64,000 bases of DNA, taken from NCBI GenBank assembly GCA_023266115.1, contig JAHFRU010000014.1:1-64000 (forward strand), written 5' to 3'. Positions 45,474 through 52,958 of the stretch are shown here, piece after piece. Both the position numbers and the translations under genes were made by a program. The notes beneath the pieces were generated by a model. That model saw only the letters and a program-made list of their open reading frames with translations. It was not told the DNA's origin and did no database searches. The DNA comes from Gammaproteobacteria bacterium (GTDB lineage: Bacteria > Pseudomonadota > Gammaproteobacteria > VBWC01). The number at the start of each line of letters is the position of its first letter. Within the stretch, counting starts at the first letter, position 1.

Positions 45474-46136
45474 TTACGGTCCAGGCGTGCCGCGCGCAAC
45501 TCCGCCGGCCGGTCCGGCCGGTTTTCGCCCCGCTGCCGCGTTATTCTCGCGCGGCGTGACGACCCCCATGGAGATTATCATCTTCAACGCGTCATCGACG
45601 CTCATGTCCAGTTCCACGACGTCCTGGCGCGGCACCAGGATAACGAAGCCGGAGGTCGGATTGGGCGTGGTCGGCACGTAGATATTGATCAGGTCATAAC
45701 CGGTCTTCGCTTTCGCCTCGGACGCGGTCTCGCCGGTCTGGAACCCGATCGTCCAGATACCGTTGCGCGGGTACTGTATCAATAGCGCCTTGCGAAACGA
45801 CTTGCCGTTCGAACTCAGCAGCGTTTCGACGACCTGTTTCACGGCGTTATATATACTGCGCACCAGCGGGATACGCGCCAGCACCGCCTCCCAGGCGGAC
45901 ACCAGCCGGCGGCCAAAGAAGTTGGCGACGATCATGCCGGTCAGCACCACCACCACCACTGTCAACACGATGCCCAGTCCGGGGATGTGGAAACCCAGTA
46001 GCGTGTCGGGACGCAGCGCCGCCGGCAACAGCAACAGGCTGCGGTCCATCAGGTTGACCAGCAGGTTGAGCACCAGCAGCGTCACCCCCAGTGGCACCCA
46101 CACCAGCAGACCGGCAATCAAATAACGTCGCATCAT
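45474..46136 (-). CDS. DUF502 family membrane protein
   Basis: A 220-aa protein with two N-terminal membrane helices ([20 protein letters not shown] and [20 protein letters not shown]) and a conserved soluble part ([37 protein letters not shown]). The family function is unknown. It sits between fmdB and aspS, a common proteobacterial arrangement. The C-terminus is extended by an Arg/Ala/Pro-rich tail. Confidence 0.93.
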   Translation of the reverse strand: MMRRYLIAGLLVWVPLGVTLLVLNLLVNLMDRSLLLLPAALRPDTLLGFHIPGLGIVLTVVVVVLTGMIVANFFGRRLVSAWEAVLARIPLVRSIYNAVKQVVETLLSSNGKSFRKALLIQYPRNGIWTIGFQTGETASEAKAKTGYDLINIYVPTTPNPTSGFVILVPRQDVVELDMSVDDALKMIISMGVVTPRENNAAAGRKPAGPAGGVARGTPGP

Positions 46137-46166
46137 GATTCACACCTGCTCGTTGGCCGCGGGCCT

Positions 46167-46505
46167 TTATGAAGCAGCATCGCCGGTCTTCTTGGCATCA
46201 ACAGTCTTGCCGGCGTCGACGACCTTCTTTTCGCCCGACCCTGAAGCGGCATCGGACGAGGCCTTGTCGGTCTTGTTTTCCGTTTTGTCCGTCGCAGTCT
46301 TCTCCGCGGGTTTCTTGCCGCGATTCTTGAAATCGGTTTCGTACCAGCCGGTACCCTTCAGCCGAAAGCCCGCCGCCGACACCAGTTTTTTCAGCTTGCC
46401 TTGACCGCCGCAGTCAGGACAATCCGCCAGCGGCGCATCGCTGATTTTCTGGATAACCTCCAGGCAATGGCCGCATTCCGCACATTCGTATTCGTATATA
46501 GGCAC
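46167..46505 (-). CDS. FmdB-family zinc-ribbon regulatory protein
   Basis: A 112-aa protein beginning with the FmdB zinc ribbon (MPIYEYECAECGHCLEVIQ and CPDCGGQGKLKKLVS), then FRLKGTGWYETDFK. The C-terminal third is low-complexity Lys/Asp/Thr/Ala (TATDKTENKTDKASSDAASG), common in the family. It is the first gene of the fmdB-DUF502-aspS group and is divergent from the ABC exporter. Confidence 0.92.
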   Translation of the reverse strand: MPIYEYECAECGHCLEVIQKISDAPLADCPDCGGQGKLKKLVSAAGFRLKGTGWYETDFKNRGKKPAEKTATDKTENKTDKASSDAASGSGEKKVVDAGKTVDAKKTGDAAS

Positions 46506-46678
46506 AACGTTACTCCCGAAAACTATTCAACCTGATAGAAACGCGTCATTCATGAGGGCCGCCAGCGGCGATTTCAAGTCCGCCATGGTACCACGCTACG
46601 CGCTGTCGCAGTGGCGTTGTGCCCGGCGGGACCCGCCGTATTTGCGCCGCTGTCCGCCACTCTGGTAGCTTCGTCAGG

Positions 46679-48460
46679 ATGAGCACCAGGAAAACCGGCG
46701 ACTGGTCGGCGATACGAACCGTACTGCCCTTTCTCTGGGAACACCGAAGACGCGTGACTCTCGCCGTGACGTGCCTGGTGATTGCCAAGCTCGCCAATGT
46801 CGGTGTACCACTGCTGCTGAAGGGGATCGTCGATGCGCTGGACGCAACCCAAAACGCGGTACTCGTCGTGCCTTTGGCATTGGTGGCGGGTTACGGTGCG
46901 CTGCGCCTGACGACCTCGCTGTTCAATGAATTGCGCGACGCAATTTTCGCGAGGGTGACACAGCATTCGATCCGGCGCATTGCGCTGAAGGTCTTCCGGC
47001 ATCTGCACGAACTGGCGCTCAGCTTCCATCTCGACCGGCGTACCGGCGGTATCTCCCGCGATATCGAGCGCGGCAGTCGCGGCATCAGCTTTTTACTCAA
47101 TTTCATGTTGTTCAACATCGTGCCGACGCTGGTCGAGATCGGCCTGATCGCCACCATACTATTGGTCGTTTACGCGCCGTCGTTCGCGATCATCACGTTC
47201 GTGACCATTGCCATCTACATCGCGTTCACGCTGGCAGTGACCGAGTGGCGCATGAAGTTCCGGCGCACGATGAACGACCTCGATTCTAGGGCGAATACCA
47301 AGGCGATCGACGGTCTGCTGAATTACGAAACCGTGAAGTATTTCGGTAACGAGGAGTACGAAGCGACGCGCTACGATAACAATCTGCGCGAGTGGGAAAC
47401 GGCAGCGGTCAAGAACCAGACGTCGCTCGCGCTGTTGAATATCGGCCAGGGAACGGTGATCGCCGTCGGTATTACCGCTCTGCTCTATCTTGCCAGTCAG
47501 GGTGTCGTCGACGGCACGCTGACGATGGGCGACCTGGTGTTGATCAATGCCTACTTGCTGCAACTGTTCATCCCGATGAACTTTCTCGGCTTCGTCTATC
47601 GCGAAATCAAGCATTCGCTGGCGGACATGGAAAAGATGTTCAGCCTGATGAATCAGCCGATCGATATCAAGGACAAACCGGCGGCGCCGCCGCTGGTAGT
47701 TGGCGACGGACACGTGCGCTTCGAGCACGTCAGCTTCAGTTACGCGGCCAACCGGCAAATCCTGTTCGACGTCGCCTTCGAGGTTCCGCCGGGGCATAAG
47801 GTGGCGGTGGTCGGCCCCAGCGGCGGCGGAAAATCGACGCTGGCGCGGTTGTTGTTCCGCTTTTACGATGTCAGCGGCGGCGCTATCACGATCAACGGCC
47901 AGGATCTTCGCGATGTGACCCAGGCCAGCCTGCGCGCCGCGATCGGCATCGTGCCGCAAGATACGGTACTGTTCAACGATACGATCTATTACAACATCGC
48001 CTACGCCCGACCGGGCGCAAACCGTGACGCGATTGTCCGTGCGGCGCAGCATGCGCATATTCATACGTTCATTGAATCGCTGCCGGATGGCTATGACAGC
48101 CAGGTCGGCGAACGCGGCCTGAAACTGTCAGGTGGCGAAAAGCAACGCATCGCGATCGCGCGCACGATTCTGAAAAATCCCAGGATACTTATTTTTGACG
48201 AGGCGACCTCGGCGCTGGATTCCAAATCCGAACAGGCGATACAGGCGGCGCTCGCCGAAGTGGCGCAAAACCACACGACACTGGTAATCGCTCACCGGCT
48301 GTCCACGGTCGTCGACGCCGACGAGATACTGGTGATGGAACACGGCCGCATCGTCGAACGCGGCACACATCGCACGCTGCTGGCCGCCGCTGGCCGCTAC
48401 GCCAACATGTGGGCATTGCAACGCGAGGAACGGGAGCACGCGCAGCCTGCACTGGCCTGA
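46679..48460 (+). CDS. ABC exporter, Atm1/HMT1 type
   Basis: A protein of about 593 aa from the ATG at 46679; the track start at 46619 adds a non-conserved leader. Six membrane helices are followed by an ATPase with Walker A GPSGGGKSTLARLLFRF, signature LSGGEKQRIAIARTIL, Walker B ILIFDEATSALDS and H-loop VIAHRLSTV. The Atm1 subfamily string NYETVKYFGNEEYEATRYD is present. Such exporters move glutathione-based or Fe/S-related compounds or heavy metals out of the cytoplasm. The bacterial substrate is uncertain. Confidence 0.93.
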   Translation: MSTRKTGDWSAIRTVLPFLWEHRRRVTLAVTCLVIAKLANVGVPLLLKGIVDALDATQNAVLVVPLALVAGYGALRLTTSLFNELRDAIFARVTQHSIRRIALKVFRHLHELALSFHLDRRTGGISRDIERGSRGISFLLNFMLFNIVPTLVEIGLIATILLVVYAPSFAIITFVTIAIYIAFTLAVTEWRMKFRRTMNDLDSRANTKAIDGLLNYETVKYFGNEEYEATRYDNNLREWETAAVKNQTSLALLNIGQGTVIAVGITALLYLASQGVVDGTLTMGDLVLINAYLLQLFIPMNFLGFVYREIKHSLADMEKMFSLMNQPIDIKDKPAAPPLVVGDGHVRFEHVSFSYAANRQILFDVAFEVPPGHKVAVVGPSGGGKSTLARLLFRFYDVSGGAITINGQDLRDVTQASLRAAIGIVPQDTVLFNDTIYYNIAYARPGANRDAIVRAAQHAHIHTFIESLPDGYDSQVGERGLKLSGGEKQRIAIARTILKNPRILIFDEATSALDSKSEQAIQAALAEVAQNHTTLVIAHRLSTVVDADEILVMEHGRIVERGTHRTLLAAAGRYANMWALQREEREHAQPALA

Positions 48461-48554
48461 GCGACAGCCATCTCACGGAACATTCCCGCGCCCGGTCACT
48501 CGAATCATGCAGCAGTGCTGATCGCTATCGCCACCGAGATCGACCGGATCGCCC

Positions 48555-49211
48555 ATGCCTTCGCCATACTCACCGATACAACTGCTGCTGTTTTTAGCCG
48601 CGCTTGGATTCCTGCCGGCATTGGTACAGATCGGGCTGGTCACCATTGCCTTCGAGAAACTCGGCCTGTCGCAGACCTCGGCGTTTTTGCTGTTGCTGGG
48701 CAGCTCGATCAACCTGCCGCTGTTCAGCATCGCTGCAACGCGCCCACCGGACGAACTGATACCCAGGCAACTGCGCGGCCTGCTGCGCCAGACGGCACGA
48801 CAGTTCACCGGCAGAACGCTGATCGCCGTCAATGTCGGGGACTGCGTGATTCCGCTGATGTTCTCGCTCTATCTGATACAACACCATCCCGTCACGCTCG
48901 ACACGGTAATCTACGCCACGCTGCTGGTGGCATTGATCTGCTATGTGGCCGCGCGCCCGATACCGGGCGTCGGTATCGGCATCCCGATATTCGTCGCGCC
49001 GCTGGTCGCGGCCGCGGTCGCCACGCTGATCGCACCGGATTACAGTGCACCGCTCGCCTACATCGGCGGGACGCTCGGCGTGCTGCTCGGCGCCGACATT
49101 CTGCGCTGGCGCGATATCCGCACGATTGGCGCACCTGTTGCATCGATTGGAGGGGTGGGCACGTTCGACGGCATATTTTTGACGGGTATCGTCGCGGTGT
49201 TGCTGGCATGA
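48555..49211 (+). CDS. DUF1614 integral membrane protein
   Basis: A protein of about 218 aa with six or so membrane helices (LLLFLAALGFLPALVQIGLV, IYATLLVALICYVAA). The C-terminal signature GAPVASIGGVGTFDGIFLTG is typical of DUF1614. Function is unknown. The overlapping ORF 48515..49240 is Arg/Ala-rich and is rejected. It lies 94 bp downstream of the ABC exporter on the same strand. Confidence 0.85.
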   Translation: MPSPYSPIQLLLFLAALGFLPALVQIGLVTIAFEKLGLSQTSAFLLLLGSSINLPLFSIAATRPPDELIPRQLRGLLRQTARQFTGRTLIAVNVGDCVIPLMFSLYLIQHHPVTLDTVIYATLLVALICYVAARPIPGVGIGIPIFVAPLVAAAVATLIAPDYSAPLAYIGGTLGVLLGADILRWRDIRTIGAPVASIGGVGTFDGIFLTGIVAVLLA

Positions 49212-49257
49212 GCAGCACGCCGCACAATACCAACAGGTAACGTGTCACGGGGAGGAG

Positions 49258-50418
49258 ATGTTTAATGACGGCACCGCAGCGAGAGTTCCTATGTATCAGC
49301 ATAACGACGCACTGAGCGAGCTAAACAACAAGAAATCGCTTTCCGGGAAACTGCAAAGCGTCCATGGCGTTCTCAAGCAACAGCACGACTGCATCGCGAG
49401 GATCGCGGTCGCCGTTTACGACCCCAAGACGGATCTGATCAAGACCTTTATTCACAGCAGCGGCAACACCGCGCCACTGTCGCATTACCAGGCGAAGCTG
49501 TCTGAATCGCACTCGTTGCTGGAGATCGTCAGCACGCGGCGGCCGCGCGTGGTTAATGACATGTCGGTGTTCGCCGACGGCAGGCAGGAACACACGCGAC
49601 GCATAGCCCAGACCGGCTACGGCTCCAGCTATACGATGCCGATGTTTCAGGAAAACGAACTGTTCGGCTTCATCTTTTTCAATTCATTTGAAAAAGATGT
49701 CATGAAACCGGAGTTGCTCTACCACCTCGACCTGTTCGGGCACCTGATCACGCTGGTCGTCATCAATGATCTGAATTCCGTACGAACGCTGCTGTCGACG
49801 ATCAAGGCGGCACGCGACATGACCAACTTCCGCGATATGGAAACCGGCTCTCACCTGGACCGGATGTCACGTTTCGCGCGCCTGATCGCCCGGGAACTCG
49901 CCGATAAACACGGCTTTGACGACGAATTCATCGAGCGGATTTTCCGTTTCTCGCCGTTGCACGACATCGGCAAGATCGGTGTGCCCGATCGCATTCTGCA
50001 GAAACCCGCCCCGCTCAGCGACGAGGAATGGGCGACGATGAAAACCCATGCATACAAGGGCCGCGAAATCATCGACACCATACTTGCCGACTTCGGTCTC
50101 GGCTCGGCGCAGCACATGGACGTGCTGCGCAACATTGCTGAACTGCATCACGAGACCATGGACGGCAGCGGCTATCCGCATGGCCTGACTGGACAACAGA
50201 TTCCGATCGAAGCACGCATCGTTGCCGTCGCCGACGTGTTCGATGCCTTGACGAGCAAGCGCCCCTACAAGGAACGCTGGAGCAACGACGACGCGTTCCG
50301 CATGCTCGATTCACTGGCCGGCACCAGACTGGACGCCGACTGCGTCAATGCGCTGGTCAGCAATCGCGCAGAGGTCGAACGCATACAGGCACAGTTCGAC
50401 GAGAGTCAGTACGGCTAA
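49258..50418 (+). CDS. HD-GYP phosphodiesterase with N-terminal GAF-like domain
   Basis: A 386-aa protein. The ATG at 49258 has GGGGAGGAG directly before it with no spacer, so the ATG at 49291 remains possible. The N-terminal 160 residues look GAF-like (IAVAVYDPKTDLIKTFIHSS, SYTMPMFQENELFGFIFFNS). The C-terminal HD-GYP domain has HLDRMSRFARLIA, SPLHDIGKIGVPDRIL and HHETMDGSGYPHGL, the HHExxDGxGYP signature. It should hydrolyse cyclic-di-GMP. PilZ effectors occur elsewhere in the window. Confidence 0.92.
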   Translation: MFNDGTAARVPMYQHNDALSELNNKKSLSGKLQSVHGVLKQQHDCIARIAVAVYDPKTDLIKTFIHSSGNTAPLSHYQAKLSESHSLLEIVSTRRPRVVNDMSVFADGRQEHTRRIAQTGYGSSYTMPMFQENELFGFIFFNSFEKDVMKPELLYHLDLFGHLITLVVINDLNSVRTLLSTIKAARDMTNFRDMETGSHLDRMSRFARLIARELADKHGFDDEFIERIFRFSPLHDIGKIGVPDRILQKPAPLSDEEWATMKTHAYKGREIIDTILADFGLGSAQHMDVLRNIAELHHETMDGSGYPHGLTGQQIPIEARIVAVADVFDALTSKRPYKERWSNDDAFRMLDSLAGTRLDADCVNALVSNRAEVERIQAQFDESQYG

Positions 50419-50754
50419 CGCGGATTTAATACTGAACAACCGTGTGAATACAAAACGTTTGCTGCCGAATCGCGCCATAGCGCGAGCATCGCGATCTGCC
50501 GTATTCCAATACAGGTAATATCAGGTTATACTCCCGCCCGTTTTCTGCAGGACCCGACTACCAATTCCGTCTCTTTAACGAATTTGGTTGTTTCGTTTAG
50601 CCAGGACGCTAAATCAGCACTGATTGCTGTTGCTACAGCAATTCCAGGCTGAATCTGAAAACGCGACAAGAATCTTTCCGTTCATGGGGAGCGGGCCTTT
50701 TGTTTCTTGACGTTTTGCGTTGCGCTCGTGCGCGATGCGACTGGGCTGATTACA
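50419..50754. other. Intergenic region upstream of the Ig-like protein gene
   Basis: About 336 bp. It contains a perfect 6-bp stem with a 4-nt loop at 50470-50485 (TCGCGC CATA GCGCGA) without a T-tract, which may help end transcription of the HD-GYP gene. Otherwise nothing convincing was seen; I compared it to GEMM-type c-di-GMP aptamers and found no match. Confidence 0.3.
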
Positions 50755-51918
50755 ATGAAAAGAATCAGTATCGCCGCCGCCTGCATGCTCAGCATGGGGG
50801 TGGAAGCGGCCGACCTCACGTTGAAATGGAATAATTACAGCCCGCCGTTTGGCCACAATATCGTCGCTTATTGCGGCGTCAATGGCGCGGCGGCCCGGGA
50901 AATCACCTCGGTAGCAGCAACCGAAACGGCCGCATCGTTTTTCATACCGGTCACCGCCGGCGATACCGTGCGTTGTTACGTCCGCGCGCTGCGATTAAGT
51001 GATCTGGCGCTTTCCAGTCCCAGCGTAGCGGTGGTCTATAACGCCACCATCACCGACGCGCCTGCTGCCAAACCAGCACCTGTTCCTGCGCCCGCACCTG
51101 CGCCCGTACCCGCGCCAACACCCGCGTCTGTTCCTGCACCTGCTCCCGCACCTGTTCCACCACCGGCACCGACAATTCCCATCGGCAGTAGTAATACGCC
51201 GCCTGGAATCAGCGGAATGCCGCTCGCGCGCATCCCCTATGGCGACAGCTACTATTTTCGTCCGGTGACCACCGACGCGGACGGCGACTATCTGTATTAC
51301 GACATCACCAATCGACCCGCCTGGGCGGAATTCGATAGCGTAACCGCCGAATTACGCAGCTTGCGCGGTCGCCCGGCGATTTATGACATCGGCTTTTACA
51401 GTGGCATCGTGATTACCGTCAGTGACGGCCATACCACGCGGTCGCTACCACCGTTCAGCATCGAGGTCTACAGCCCGGGTGCCGCGCCCACCGTGACGCC
51501 GCCACCGGCAACAGCGCCGGTAGTGACCGTGCCGGCACCTACACCCGAACCAGCGCCGGCGCCGGCACCTACGCCAACACCAACACCAGCGCCAGCGACT
51601 GCCACTGCGAACAGCGCGCCGACCATCACCGGCACGCCACCAGCAATAGCAATCGTTAACTCGGTCTACCTGTTTATACCGTACGCGCGCGATGACGAAT
51701 ACGACCTGCTGGACTTCAGCATCCAGAACCTGCCGCCTTGGGCCCAATTCAACAGCGCCACCGGTGAGCTGCGCGGCATGCGAATCATGACGCCGGTGGG
51801 CTGGATCAAGCGACCGAACAGTTCTGACGTCGGCGTTTACCGAAACATCATTATTTCGGTGACCGATGGCAAGAAAACGACATCCCTGCCACCGTTCACA
51901 ATAACGGTAACGTACTGA
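50755..51918 (+). CDS. Secreted Ig-like (He_PIG-type) protein with Pro-Ala linkers
   Basis: A protein of about 387 aa from the ATG at 50755; the track starts at 50707. It has a signal peptide (MKRISIAAACMLSMGVEA), an Fn3-like first domain (LKWNNYSPPFGHNIVAYCG), a Pro/Ala/Val linker, a putative Ig domain (PPGISGMPLARIPYGDSY, ending TRSLPPFSIEV), a second Pro/Ala/Thr linker and another Ig domain ending KKTTSLPPFTITV. The two Ig domains are paralogous (RPAWAEFDSVTAELRSLRG versus LPPWAQFNSATGELRGMRI). A surface or periplasmic adhesive role is likely. Confidence 0.82.
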   Translation: MKRISIAAACMLSMGVEAADLTLKWNNYSPPFGHNIVAYCGVNGAAAREITSVAATETAASFFIPVTAGDTVRCYVRALRLSDLALSSPSVAVVYNATITDAPAAKPAPVPAPAPAPVPAPTPASVPAPAPAPVPPPAPTIPIGSSNTPPGISGMPLARIPYGDSYYFRPVTTDADGDYLYYDITNRPAWAEFDSVTAELRSLRGRPAIYDIGFYSGIVITVSDGHTTRSLPPFSIEVYSPGAAPTVTPPPATAPVVTVPAPTPEPAPAPAPTPTPTPAPATATANSAPTITGTPPAIAIVNSVYLFIPYARDDEYDLLDFSIQNLPPWAQFNSATGELRGMRIMTPVGWIKRPNSSDVGVYRNIIISVTDGKKTTSLPPFTITVTY

Positions 51919-51979
51919 CCGTCGATCACCTGCAGGTTACCATGGCCCGTCGGCAACCAGCTCCGGCGGGGACCTGTCC

Positions 51980-52804
51980 ATGAAAAAGTCTGTTTTGATC
52001 ACGGGCTGCTCCAGCGGCATCGGCTTGTGCGTTGCCACTGGACTGGCGGCGCGCGGTTACCATGTATTCGCCACTGCCCGCAAAGCCGAAGACCTCGCAC
52101 GACTTCGGCAACTCGGGCTGGACGCGCTGGCACTCGACTTGGACGACCCGACATCGATCAACGCCGCGGTTGACCATGTATTGAACAAAACCGGCGGTAC
52201 GCTCGATGCACTGTTCAATAACGGCGCGTATGGACAACCCGGTGCGGTGGAGGACTTAAGCCGCGACGCGCTGCGCGCGCAATTCGAAACCAACCTGTTC
52301 GGCACCATCGAACTCACCAACCGCATCATTCCAGTGATGCGCAGACAAGGTCACGGCCGCATCATCCAGAACAGCTCGGTGCTTGGACTGGTAGCGCTGC
52401 GCTACCGTGGCGCCTATACGGCGACCAAGTTTGCACTCGAAGCACTGTCGGATACCTTGCGCCTCGAACTGCGGAATACCGGCATACACGTGTCGCTGAT
52501 CGAACCGGGCCCGATACTGAGCCGTTTCCGGGAAAACTCGCACGCCGCGTACCGACGGTGGATACGACCGGAGACGAGTCCGCATCGTGAACAGTATCGC
52601 GCGCTGGAACAGCGTCTCGCGACGGCGGGAGCGGCCGTCCCGTTCACGCTTCCACCCGAGGCGGTGCTGAAAAAGGTGGTTCACGCGCTGGAAAGCCCGC
52701 GCCCACACGTGCGTTATTACGTGACCGTTCCGACCTGGCTGCTGGCCGTGTTGCGACGGATATTGCCGTACCGCGTGATGGACCGGGTACTGCGAAAGAT
52801 ATAA
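51980..52804 (+). CDS. Short-chain dehydrogenase/reductase
   Basis: A 274-aa classical SDR: cofactor loop ITGCSSGIGLCVA, LFNNGAYGQPGAVE (NNG in place of NNAG), catalytic Ser in IIQNSSVLGLVALRYRGA and YxxxK in YTATKFALEALS. A GGGGACCTGTCC ribosome-binding site precedes the start. It is probably NADP(H)- or NAD(H)-dependent and cytoplasmic. The Arg-rich C-terminus (LLAVLRRILPYRVMDRVLRK) could associate with the membrane. Substrate unknown. Confidence 0.9.
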   Translation: MKKSVLITGCSSGIGLCVATGLAARGYHVFATARKAEDLARLRQLGLDALALDLDDPTSINAAVDHVLNKTGGTLDALFNNGAYGQPGAVEDLSRDALRAQFETNLFGTIELTNRIIPVMRRQGHGRIIQNSSVLGLVALRYRGAYTATKFALEALSDTLRLELRNTGIHVSLIEPGPILSRFRENSHAAYRRWIRPETSPHREQYRALEQRLATAGAAVPFTLPPEAVLKKVVHALESPRPHVRYYVTVPTWLLAVLRRILPYRVMDRVLRKI

Positions 52805-52958
52805 CCCTCTGCAACGGCGCACCGGCGACCGCAGCCAACCGACCCGTCGATGTAGTCACACCGGCGGTTTCATGGTAAAAACATTCAGTTATTCAGACGT
52901 CCGGGTGATCCAGACCCGTCCTTTTGCAGGCACGGCCAGACAAGACAGGAAGATACGC

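Noticed and set aside
48515-49240. 241-aa ORF overlapping DUF1614
   Set aside because: The other frame (48555..49211) has clear membrane helices and the DUF1614 signature; this one is Arg/Ala-rich.
50419-50754. Possible c-di-GMP riboswitch near the HD-GYP gene
   Set aside because: The region lacks the conserved GEMM aptamer core; only a plain hairpin is present.
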